DNA of 64,000 bases from Syngnathus acus (lineage: Eukaryota > Chordata > Actinopteri > Syngnathiformes > Syngnathidae), in NCBI RefSeq assembly GCF_901709675.1, contig NC_051092.1:8450491-8514490 (forward strand), written 5' to 3'. The position numbers and the translations under genes are program-made. Under the pieces are notes generated by a model, which had not been told where the DNA came from, ran no database searches, and saw only the letters and a list, made by a program, of their open reading frames with translations. This document shows positions 25,683 to 36,400 of this stretch, in pieces (the first letter of the stretch is position 1; the number at the start of each line of letters is the position of its first letter).

Positions 25683-25815
25683 AGTAGACGCCAGTGCTGG
25701 CAACCAGTTAAGGGTGTTCCCTGCCTACTGCCTGATGACGGCTAGGATAGGCTCCAGCACACCCGCGACCCCTGTGGGGATACCCCCCGGTACAGATAAA
25801 TAGATGGGTGGATGG
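25683..25815 (+). mobile_element. SINE/LINE 3' tail in the irf7 promoter
   Basis: It reads CAACCAGTTAAGGGTGTTCC, GCTAGGATAGGCTCCAGCAC, CCGCGACCCCTGTGGGGATA, then GATGGGTGGATGG. This is the same 3' tail family as 10,931-11,069. It begins about a dozen bases after the ISRE and so separates the ISRE from the TATA box. Confidence 0.75.
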
Positions 25816-25988
25816 ACCGAAAGTATACCGGTTTGCTTAATTTATGTACCTAAAGCAGATTGTAGTGCAGATACACATTTCCTGCATTGATGAAACCGTC
25901 TCAAGCAGGGAAGAGCACAGGAAATCCCCCCACCCACCACCACCACTCCCCCTTTAGGAGGAGGTACACCATGCTGTGTGTGAGCGTG

Positions 25989-25995
25989 TATAAAA
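25989..25995 (+). promoter_or_regulatory. irf7: TATA box of irf7
   Basis: TATAAAA lies 67 bases upstream of the predicted start codon, predicting transcription from about 26,020 and a short 5' UTR of about 40 bases. Confidence 0.55.
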
Positions 25996-26061
25996 TCTCA
26001 CACAGGGCTGAAAAGAACCAGATCCACCCACCCCTGCTTAAGAAGCAACAACGGACAAGAA

Positions 26062-29000
26062 ATGGAACGGTAAGATTTTCTCTGTCTTTATCTCATTTTC
26101 TTCTTGGACAGTATGTGATTTTATAGTACCAATTAAAGATGTCAAATGTCAATTTGTTAATTCTGCTCCTGTTTACCTGGTCGAGTTGTTAATAGAATAC
26201 TTTTTCCTGAGTGTCAGCAAAACAACAGGTGATGATTTAATCCAATATGTTTCTTCTCAGCCCTCATAAACCACCGTTTGCCAGCTGGCTCATAGAGCAA
26301 GTGAATTCAGGCCAGTATGAGGGTTTGTGCTACGTCGCTCCAAACAGAATCCGAATTCCCTGGAAGCACAACTCCAAAAGTGACTGCAGTGATGTCGACA
26401 CTCAAATCTTTCATGTAGGTCTGAGTTCCTTCAGTGAGCTGTAACACTGCTGGCACACATGTTTGCCATATCTGGTTCGATATTTAATGAGCTTTCAATT
26501 TTGTAATAATAATGCTTTTGAATTTTTTGCCAGTCAATCGCAGGGCACACAGACAAACAACTAGTCACACTCACAATCACACCCAAGGACAATTTCAAAT
26601 GCTGAATTACCCTACCATGCATGTTTTCAGAATTTGGGAAGAAACCAGACTAGATGTACAGTTAAGACTAAATTTTGGGTTAAGGGCAATTTTAATATCA
26701 ATTTGACGTTTTGAGTTGGAAATGTCATTAGAATGAGACAAAAAAATGTGTTCAATATTTAGCATTTTTGTTCATATTCTTTTCATGGAATTTATTCTAA
26801 ATACTGTCAAAACAATTAATTAGTTTGCACCAATCTAAAAAAATCTTAATTTGTTGGATAATCTAGTAAACAGCTAGGGCATTGAGAGCACTGGACTGGA
26901 CGATTTTCTTTTTTTAGATAGATACTGAATAATTTTGGCCATGGAACATTTCCTTTAAAGAAAAAAAAAGAAAAGAATAGTGATAATAAGATTCAAAATA
27001 AAATGAATTCAGATTGACTTGACTGCAAACTTGGCTAGAGTATGAATAACTTTCAGCATAAGTCAATACTACTGCTTCTCAACTGTTGGCACCCTGGGAA
27101 TTGTATTGTTGCAAAGTCATGCCACACTTTTATTGGGGTTAAAAACAATAAGCTATTTTTGCTTCACAATAGCCCCTGAAACATTTGACACCGCCAAGAG
27201 CATATTGCTACCTATGCATTTGCTAGCCAAAGTGAATAGTTCCTGACACCTAGTCAATGCTGCACTGTTCTGAAAAATACATTTTGCGACATTACATTTT
27301 CAACTAGCTGGCGACCCACGTTTGGGTCCCGACCCCTCATCTATAGTGTATATTTACACAGACATACCGATCTTAGAAACTAAAGACAGAGTACAGCAAA
27401 ACTAAATGGCAGTTCACTTCAAACTGAGACACTGTATTCCACCTACCGAGATGTTCCTGTATGGTTCACAGGAATGGGCGGTTGTCAGTGGTAAAATCAG
27501 TGTTTACCCGAATAATAAGGCCAAATGGAAAACCAACTTTCGTTGTAACCTGAACAACCTCGAGCAGCACTTCAAATTGATTGAAGATAACTCCAAGACT
27601 ACATACCCTCATAAAATCTATGAGATTATCAACACTAAGAGTAAGTCGCTATTGATTTAACCTAGATCTCTCGTCAAAGCAAATGTATTGATTTTATTCT
27701 TTGTTTTTGTTTTTCATTCATTTGTAGGCACAGAAGAAAATAAACACTTCAATGCTGTTTTTGTCTCCAAACAGCAGCAATTTGCGAATAACACTACAGC
27801 CTTAGAGCCTGGTTGTCATCTGTTAGGTACATCCCATTTGTTTAAAGAAAGATAACATTTCTCCCGCTTATAATGTTGGTCATTGAAATTTCATTTACTC
27901 TCTCTCAGGCGGGTGTTTAACAGAATATTTCCAATATCCAACCGTCCAGAGAAACAATTTCAGTGATGCAATTGTTAAGAATGCTGTTCCTCCTTTACAA
28001 GGTGAGCATTTCTTTCATTCTGTGTGGATAAACATCATTGCCTTACAATAGATACCGAAAGATCCCTGTGCAGAAAATGCATTGAATTGAATTGCTCACC
28101 TCCCATTCTGACAATCAAAATTTTCCTCGTCGGAACCTGCGTAATACTTGCCCATTCGTCCACCTAACCTTCTTCTTAGATGGGTCAGTTGAGGGGGTAG
28201 CATGGCAGGAAAGTCCTCACGCCAGCAACATTGTCCGACTTCTTCCAGCAGGATTCCAAGGCCTCCTCAGGCCGTCTGAGAGACACTCTCTCAGGGACAA
28301 CCCCAAGACCCCCCTCCCAGTGGTTCATGCCCCAACACTGTCCATGAAGCATTCTTCCCATATATAGAGTGGGCTTTATTTTTAACCCCTCCCTATTGAC
28401 TGAGATTCTCACCCTATCTATCATGGAGAGCCTGCACACTATCGTACATCCTTGTTCAATGAACTTGTTCTTTCAGTCATGACTAAAACTTTGTTTACTT
28501 TTCTCTTCCCAGTAAATCCATACCTATCTTATAAGAACATTGACTTAGAGGTCTCCATCCACTACAAAAATAGACAAATGTTAAAGACTAGAGTGAACAC
28601 AGCCCGTCTCCAACTCCACTACTTCCAAGAAGCTTGTGAGAACAACTCCTACCCTCTCTGCTTTCCCACCACTGAAGGCCTGCGGGACCACAAACAGGTG
28701 CCTTGTGACATTCGACAGACACAATTTGACAACCAATGTGATTTAAGACTCGTATTTGACTGTCTGATTCCACCTTGAATCAGGGAAACAGCCGTTAGCA
28801 TTTTTGCAAGAAACCATCAACCATTTTATGTTGAATGGTTCAATTTTCCACAAACATACGTATGCAAAGAACTTGACTTGTATGAGCATAACTAGTTTGA
28901 TACAGTCTGTTTTTTGTCCAACTTGAAAACAAATGGGATGAACGTTTCGAGATGATGATAGGGAATGGATTTTCTAACAACAACTGTCTTTCCACCAGAT

Positions 29001-29644
29001 TGAGTACACCAACCGCATCCTCAACAGCATCCAGAGAGGTCTACTTCTTGAAGTCCATGAGTCTGGCATTTATGGAATCAGGCAGGACACTTGCCGCATG
29101 TTTGCTAGCATTGAGAAACCCAGCATGGCTCAAGCGCACCCGAAAAAATTACCCCAAAACACTAAAATGGAGCTCTTTAATTTTCAAAAGTTTTGTTATG
29201 GTGGGCATTATCATCTAAAACCAATTAATATTGTAGAATGGTTGAATGAAATGTAATCTTTTTTATTTACATCTGTTTCAGAACTAAACGAGTTTAAGGA
29301 GAACAAGGGAGGCTCACCTAACTATACTATCACAATATGTTTTGGAGAAATGTTCCCGGATGGCAAACCACTGGAGAAGAAGCTCATAGTAGTCCAGGTG
29401 AGGCTAACATTAGGTTTCATCATTCGTGCTCTAAAAAGTCCTTCCCTGTTGCTAATACAAGGTGGTCCCGCTGATCTTCCAAAACTTTCATGAGATGGCC
29501 CTGAGTGAGGGAGCGTCTTCTCTCAACAGCGCCAACATCAGCCTCCAATTGTCACACAACAGCTTATATGATTTTATTTCTTCTCAACTAAGCCCACCGA
29601 CAACTGAGTTCAGCCAACAGTCCTGTGGAGATTTTGGTCCCTAA
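26062..29644 (+). CDS. irf7: Interferon regulatory factor 7
   Basis: Coding exons: 26062-26069, 26261-26414, 27472-27640, 27728-27826, 27909-28001, 28513-28697, 28999-29200, 29282-29397, 29462-29644. All junctions are GT-AG and phases agree, giving 402 residues. IRF7 is the transcription factor that, once phosphorylated at its serine-rich tail by TBK1/IKKepsilon, enters the nucleus and switches on type I interferon genes. The N-terminal DNA-binding domain (about 1-115) has tryptophans 12, 37, 56 and 73 (SWLIEQ, RIPWKH, EWAVVSG, KWKTNFRC); position 27 is Tyr. The IRF-association domain runs from about residue 180 (DLEVSIHY, DHKQ, IEYTNRIL, GLLLEV, FPDGKPLEKKLIVV). The serine-containing tail starts NSANISLQLSHNSLYD. 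WKTNFRC and PHKIYEI plus the neighbour phrf1 argue for IRF7 rather than IRF3. The linker is short. ATG has G at -3 and +4. Confidence 0.93.
27060..27345. mobile_element. Possible hAT-type non-autonomous remnant in irf7 intron 2
   Basis: The wording TGCTTCTCAACTGTTGGCAC at one end and GCTGGCGACCCACGTTTGGG at the other resembles decayed hAT/Charlie-like fish repeats. No terminal repeats or target duplication could be made out. The call is weak. Confidence 0.3.
28100..28440 (-). mobile_element. LINE-like 3' fragment in irf7 intron 5
   Basis: On the minus strand the sequence GGCCTTGGAATCCTGCTGGA, then GTTGCTGGCGTGAGGACTTT and CTAAGAAGAAGG follows the phrase order of fish LINE 3' ends (GCCTTGGGATCCCCCGGAAG-type, ending in GGATAAGCGGAAGA). 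It is diverged. Read on the plus strand it offers a splice acceptor at 28,178-28,179 and an open frame to a stop at 28,365-28,367. Confidence 0.5.
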
Positions 29645-29658
29645 TTGTTCCATTTACC

Positions 29659-29664
29659 AATAAA
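29659..29664 (+). terminator. irf7: Poly(A) signal of irf7
   Basis: AATAAA occurs 15 bases after the irf7 stop codon, so the 3' UTR would be very short. Confidence 0.6.
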
Positions 29665-30050
29665 GTCTTAGTAAACCCAATTGTTTTATACACTGCTGAG
29701 CCTATGTGACTTACAAAGGTTCCAACAGACACATTTAATCTCGTGGTATTTTTTTTAACTTTACTTCCTGAAGTCAAACAGTAAAAATGAGTGAAAAGGA
29801 CTTAGTCTAATCTCCAAGTCAAAGCAGAAAAAAACAATTTGCTTCAGTACGCTCCTAAAATGTGCTTTTAATGCTGCAGCGCTACCTTAGCTGACCTAAA
29901 CACAATGTTGTAATCTCCTTTCTCTCTGTCTACATGTTCATACTTGTGTCCTTCAGGAGGAAGTTCTTTGCTATATTTGGCAGTGTTATTTTGGATGCTG
30001 CTACGTACCAATTCGTGATAAAGACGTTCAATTAACAAAATCTTGCTCCA

Positions 30051-30056
30051 TTTATT
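30051..30056 (-). terminator. phrf1: Poly(A) signal of phrf1
   Basis: Plus-strand TTTATT gives AATAAA on the minus strand, 436 bases past the phrf1 stop. The gene faces irf7 tail to tail. Confidence 0.5.
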
Positions 30057-30491
30057 AAATTGAGACGACAGAAACAGGCAGAAATTACTGAAATAAACAG
30101 TTAAGTGGTACTAATGAAATCAAAAATATTTACAATATTGAAATTTCCGAATAAGACTATTGACATTTTTGCCAAATATTCAATAACAGTGACTTTCCTT
30201 AATGATACATTTAAATAACTGCAAAAAAACTGCCTTTGAACCAAAACAGGAGTTTTGGCCACTGATGAATATTCTATTGACAAAACGTTACGCCTGCCGA
30301 GAATGGAAGTACTTAGAGAACAATCTCTTAACAGCACAACTGTGGCTGTGCACAAAAAGAAAAGGTTTTGACCCTGCAAAAGATCAAAATCCATGCTTGT
30401 CCAACGTGATGAAGAAAAGAAATACAATATTGCAAATTTCTCTCCTGCAAAAACTGTGCATGAGTGTTGATGGGATTTCGATCAGTGGCCG

Positions 30492-33400
30492 TCAGGCAGA
30501 CGTCTTCTTGGGCTTAGTCTCAGTTTTCTGGTGTTTCCGAGCGTGCTTGTATTTGTCCACATAAGCCTTTACCAGATTGCCGACTTTCACCGGGTTAATT
30601 TCCCCACTCTTGCTGTGGCAAACCTAGTGGAACAAATGGTGACTTCAACAATTCTTTGGTCTAAACTGAAAACAAGCAATTTCATCTTACTTATCCTCGA
30701 ACCCACCTTCCGCACAGCTTTGCGTAGAATGTCCTTATATTCCTCTTTGCTGATGTCCCTCTTCTGGTAGAAGGGTTTGATGGCCAGTTTCACCTCTTCA
30801 ACGGCTCGCTCCTGCATGTGAAGCTTCTTCAAATACTCCTGACAGCCGCTGCCACTTGGCAGAGTACCGTCATCTCCCTTGGCCGAATCACCGACTGAAG
30901 CAGGTCCACTTGTGGCCTGTTACAAAATGCAAAGTGACCCAACTTAAAGCCGATCACAACATGGCCATAAAGTTTTGGTGGAAGTTTGTTTTCTTGAGTT
31001 GTGAAGAATGTAAGTGAGAAATATTTGAATCAGAAAGACACTGATCATAGCAAAGTTGCAGAATAGTACCATGAACCAGATTTTTACCAAACTTTAAGTC
31101 ATTACTATTTAAGGGCTGGACACAGCATCTCAAATTATAGATGTTGTTATTATTCCACAAGTAATATAATGCACTATATTTCATGATGTGGGGTTCAATT
31201 TTATATAATCTGAAATGACACCACTTGTCGGTTTTAGTTTTAATGACGTCACCATAAAAGGTTGCTCCATCAATGTTTGTTGGATAAACACTGCCACCTA
31301 TTGGTGATTCGATTAACAGACCTGTTATTGATGGGCGCATAACTGCACTTACTAAAATATAACTGACTCAAGTGTTGATGTAGACAGAAATAAGCATTAA
31401 GAAAAGCCAAAGCCATTTTAAATTTCAATTTACAGGAGCTCAGAAATATTTGGATTCAGTCACATAACTTTAACTACAGTGGTAACTTGACTTAGAAGTT
31501 CAATTAATAACTCAATTTACCAGCGCAAATTACTACATCAATTTCCTCCATATAAACCAATTGAAATGTTTAGATTCTGTTTAAGCCCCATGCCATACAG
31601 GTCATATATAAAAATAAAATAACACTGAATTGCATAAAAATAGTATTTCTAAAAAATGAATGTAAATGTAGTAGTAGTAGTAGTAGTAGTAGTCATGGTT
31701 GGATGTGGGCATTCAACCTATTGATTGACAGCGGGGGCTAGAGTCACGCCTTGCAAGTATTTGTATTTTTGCATTTGACTTTAATTAATGGCTGGAAGTG
31801 CATCAGCAACTTTCTTTGAGCGTCTGGCTTGCAACACTAAAAAATAAAATAAAACAAGCCAAAGATGTCTTGGACCTCTCAAAAATTGCACGCACACACA
31901 CACACACACACTTATTTAAAGGGGGCGTATTTTGTGACGTCTATGGGCTCAGTCAACTCGTCACTCGAATTTTATGATTTTTTTTCATATTTCGAATCCA
32001 TTCAGAGGCTTCTTTTAACCGTCTCAGTGTCATAGGTCTTACCTGGCTAATGTTAATAGGTGAGGGTTTATGAGCTGCCTCCTGCTTCCGCTTTTCTTTA
32101 AACAAAGCCAGCTCTGAGGGAAAGCATAGCGAATGAAATCAAAGAGATGCAGATACAGTTACTGGACAGCCAAATGTGGAAATGAGAATAGAGACACTTA
32201 CTGTCAGCATTTTTGTCTGGTTGGGCTCCATCGGTATCTTGTACATTCCACGTCACCCTTTTGCTTTGAATCTTCATTCTAGATGCCGTCAGCAGCTGTT
32301 GTGCCTCAGTGTTACCTTCTTGTCTGATATTTTGCTGATTGATATTGGCACCATTGTCCACAGTGTGCTCTTGCTTCACACAGTCCAGAATGTCAAGCAA
32401 CATATCCACAGAGATGTCCTCGTCGTATTCTGAGATGTGCTTCGTTGGGACGTTCAACTCAATTGCGTTTGCCTGGTCCACTGGGGCCTTCACGTCGGGC
32501 TGTAAGTGTTTGGGTGCCTCCTGGTGACCGCCTGAGGTGTGAGCCGAGGTAACTGGCAATTTTGAGGACACTGACTCCGCTTTAATCGGAGTGATTTCAG
32601 CAGTTTTTTCCGTCGTGATTGTTTCAGACACTTGAATCTCGATGGACTCTTTTTTTATTCCTTGGATGGATGAAGGTGCATCTTCTTTCTCGGTGTGTTG
32701 GGGGGTGGGAGCACTTTCAAACATATCTAAAGATGGTTGCTCATTTTTCTTTACCTTCTTAAAGATTTGCACTTCTTTCTTACTTTCTACAGATATGGCC
32801 GTGGTGTCCGCACTGTCATTTTCCTTTTTAATTTTTGGAACAAAGGGAGAATCGGGCAAATCTTTTTTGACTTCTGGATTTTTTTCATCTTTTACAGAAC
32901 TTAGTGAGACTCTGTTTTCATTTTGAGTGTCCTTGTTATATTTTGAGAGTGGAAAACCAGTCACTGAAGCTTTTCTAAAGCTTTTAGATGAACCACCCTC
33001 CTTGCTTTTCTCTCTTGAGCTCGATCTGGACCGGGATCTCCTTTTGTATTTTGGTCGTGCCTTCGCGTCTTCATTACGCGAGTGTGTGCGCTCTTTCCAT
33101 CGTTCTTTGGATCTGGACTTGTATGATGATTTCGATGGGGATTTAGAGCGGGAGCGTCCATGTTTCTGGGCCTTGGCTTTACCTCTGGATCGTGATCTGG
33201 ACCGAGAACAGCGACGTGTCCTATTCTTTGACACCCTACTTGTCTCAGGGCCACTTCTGCTGTCATCACTTCTTTCCTGGCTGCTTTCTTCATGTCTTTT
33301 TCTCCTTGAACGCTCTCTGCTGCTTGATGTGGAGCTAGACCTTCAGATTGGAAATCATAAAGGAACAATTAACAGGACAAGCGTATTTGGCACTTTGTAA

Positions 33401-36400
33401 ATAGAAAAAAAACAACGGTCACCGTACCTTGATCTATGTCGTCTCTTGTTTTTACGAGAGCGCTTGGGAGAACTGGACAGAGAGCTTCCCGACGATGAAT
33501 GTGTTCTTCTGTCTCGCGACCTTGACCGCCTGTCTCTGTCTTTGTCCGTTTTCTTCTGCTGGTCTTCCTGCTTTGAGACAAGATGGTCCTTAGTCTTGTC
33601 TCTGTCAGATTGTGAGATGCGTGAAGTAGTGTGTTGTTTAGATGGAACCACTTGGGTGGATGTTTTCTTTTCATGACTCAAATCCTTTGGAGGAGACCTG
33701 GAATCAGATTTTTCTTGCTTTAGTCTTATCTTGATATAAGATGATCCAGAGCCCGAAGAATCAATCTTTCTGTCAATGGCATTTTTGGAACTAATAGCAT
33801 GACGTCCACTTTCCTCCTCTGTCTTCAAGTGGTCCAAGCTGTGTTGAACAGGTGAAAACGTGACTGTTGTCTTTGAACCAGAACAACTTTTCACACCGTG
33901 TCCAAACATGTTGTCTATTCCTGAATCAGCAAGTCCTGCCTGCCTCTTGAAGCCACCAAATGGGGTTCGGTTGTCCATTTTTATGTCCACCAATATTGAG
34001 TCCTTTTCAACTTTGACAACTCTTGAAGTGCAACTGCCCAACCGTGAGGGAGTTTGCAAATGAGCACTTCTCGGTTCTTCTTGTGCAACTTCACTCTCGG
34101 GTCTTTTGTTTTTTGTTTGAAGCAGCTTCTGCTTACTTTGTGCTACGTCATAGGTGAACGCTGACCTGGGAAGTGAATTGAACCGACAATTGTTTCTGTC
34201 TAAGCTCTCACTTTCACTGTCACTGTCAGAACTGCTTGAGTCTGATATAGTTGGGTTCGAGGGGTCGTAGACATTCATGTCTTTTTTGTTAGCGGCAGCT
34301 GTGCGTGATGCCAACATTTTCTGTTGATCTCTGTGCTCTTGTCTCTTCCTTGCCTCATCCATCTTCTCTCTGCTTTCACCTTCACTAGCAGAAAATGATG
34401 GGAGGACCAGACGTCGCGAATGCAACGAGTTCCCGCTGGCGTTAATGCGGAAGCTTATGGATGAAGAAGTTGAGGATGATGCAGAGGAATTGGATAGTGA
34501 TGCAGAAGGAGAGACACTGGAGGAGCAAATAGAGAATGAGTTGGAGAAGGCTTGAGAGGAGCCAGCTCCTTGATTTGGAGGCTGGCGGTCAGTGTTGCTT
34601 TGTTGGCCAACATGTTTTTGTCTGTTTTTGTCCCCGGCAAAGCTGACCACGGCAGTCTCGGGCATGCCAGAATTATTAATACTGGAGGAAGAATTACTAT
34701 TGCTTTTATTAGTGCCACTATTGCCATAATTTGTGGCATCTCGTTTTATTTTTGGTATCCTTGGGACGTTGTCCACATCTACCCACATGGGCTTTGTAGG
34801 TGCTTTATTAGGATGACATTGTGATTGAAGTGTTGTTTTGCTATAAGAGCTCAGGTTTGAGTCCCGACATGAAGTGAGGGCGCCGCACATGGAGGACCCA
34901 TTGGTTCTCTGGACACCAAACGATGGTGAGGGTCGTTTTTTAAGAGGCGGCTGTAAACACAAATGGCCTCTCGATGACAAATCAGGAAAGTGAGGGGGCT
35001 GGCTATTGTTGACATCTGAAGGTGCTGACGAAGAACACTGAGAGAGAGGTCTGTTCAAGTTGCTGTGGGAGGCTCCTGGTAGATGTCTGTTGTCATAACT
35101 GGATGAAGAACTTTCTGCTAGGCTGGCTGAAATCACTGGCTGGGGGAGACCACTGGATTCCTCTGAGCTATTGCGCTTTTCTGAACCTGGCTCCAGCGTT
35201 GACAAACTGGCTGCGGAAATTAAAGCACAATGTAAGGCACAAAATTGTGGCAGGTATTCATATTCATGCTCATTGAAGTGACGAAAAGTAGCCAATAGTG
35301 ATTGCTAACTCTACTTTTGAGAGTGTGTGAATCGCTGCAGTCGGTTGTGCACAAGTGTATATCAGCTATCCTGTATTATCGTAGCATGTTAAAATGAATA
35401 AGGGACTTTCCCCCTTGTCATACAATGGAAAATATCTTATCTTTGAGCATTAAAAGTCATGTGAATGATTAATGGTTGGCGGGTTATCTGGATGAACTAA
35501 ATTGAAGGTAAAATTCACCTCCTTTGAAAAGGAGCCAACTTCTCTAATCCTGATCGTTGGTCATCAGCGAAAAAAGTGAGTTGTTGGGTTGAGAAACGTT
35601 CTATCCCCATAAGGTGAATTAAATAAAAAAGGTCTAAGGTATGATTGTGGGGCTGTGATTAGAATTTCTAAACGTACCTGATTGTGAGGCTTTAAGAGAA
35701 CCATCCCGAGTAATGACGACACCAGAGCTGTCCATTAAGAGCAGGCTTTGGCCTGAAAGGATGCTCCCCAGCAGATCGGGCACCGGCGCTGCCTCCACAA
35801 CAACTCCAGTTTGGGGAGTATCCATACCCCGCCTGGCATCACACAAAAGGTATTAAGTTGTCTCTTCATTTTGAAAAGAACATCTTGAAATTTTACCCTG
35901 GCACAGCAGCTTCTTTTTTTTAAATATAAGATTCTATATTTTGCAATTGATAAACTCAAATATCCACAGTACATTTATCACAAAACCCCGAGACATGAGG
36001 ATGGAATTTTACCTTGACATACCCATACCGACAGGTCGGGCAACAGGCTGGTGAGAGCGAAAAGCAGAGTGAGAGATTCCTCTTCTCTTTGCCTCCAGCA
36101 AGGATGAAACAGTTTCTTCTTGCTCAGCCTCATCACTGAAAAACAAAAAAACAGTAAGATCAAATTGCTCAACCACTATCGGGGTAAGATATCACAGTAC
36201 AAAGACTAACGATCATACCGATCAGCAAATGGATCCAGGTCGAAAGGATCCCCATAGATTGAAAGGGATGCAGCCCCTATGTCGACTCGCATGCTGCTTA
36301 GTGTATGCTCTGAGGGTCGACATATTGTAGGAAGTGAACAGTTGTTCTTGTCCTTTGATAGTCCGAGACTATTGGCGATGCGGCTCTGAGGAGTCGCTAC

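Noticed and set aside
28092-28367. An authentic irf7 exon from 28,180
   Set aside because: It lies in repeat-like DNA and ends in a stop, whereas joining exon 5 to 28,513 keeps the frame and restores the association domain. Kept only as a cryptic-exon finding.
29195-29200. Alternative irf7 exon 7 donor at 29,195
   Set aside because: Using it makes an in-frame TAA at the junction; the donor at 29,201 gives an open, family-like reading.
32927-33400. Plus-strand open frame of 157 residues rich in Leu/Asp/Arg
   Set aside because: It is the antisense shadow of the Ser/Arg-rich exon 14 of phrf1.
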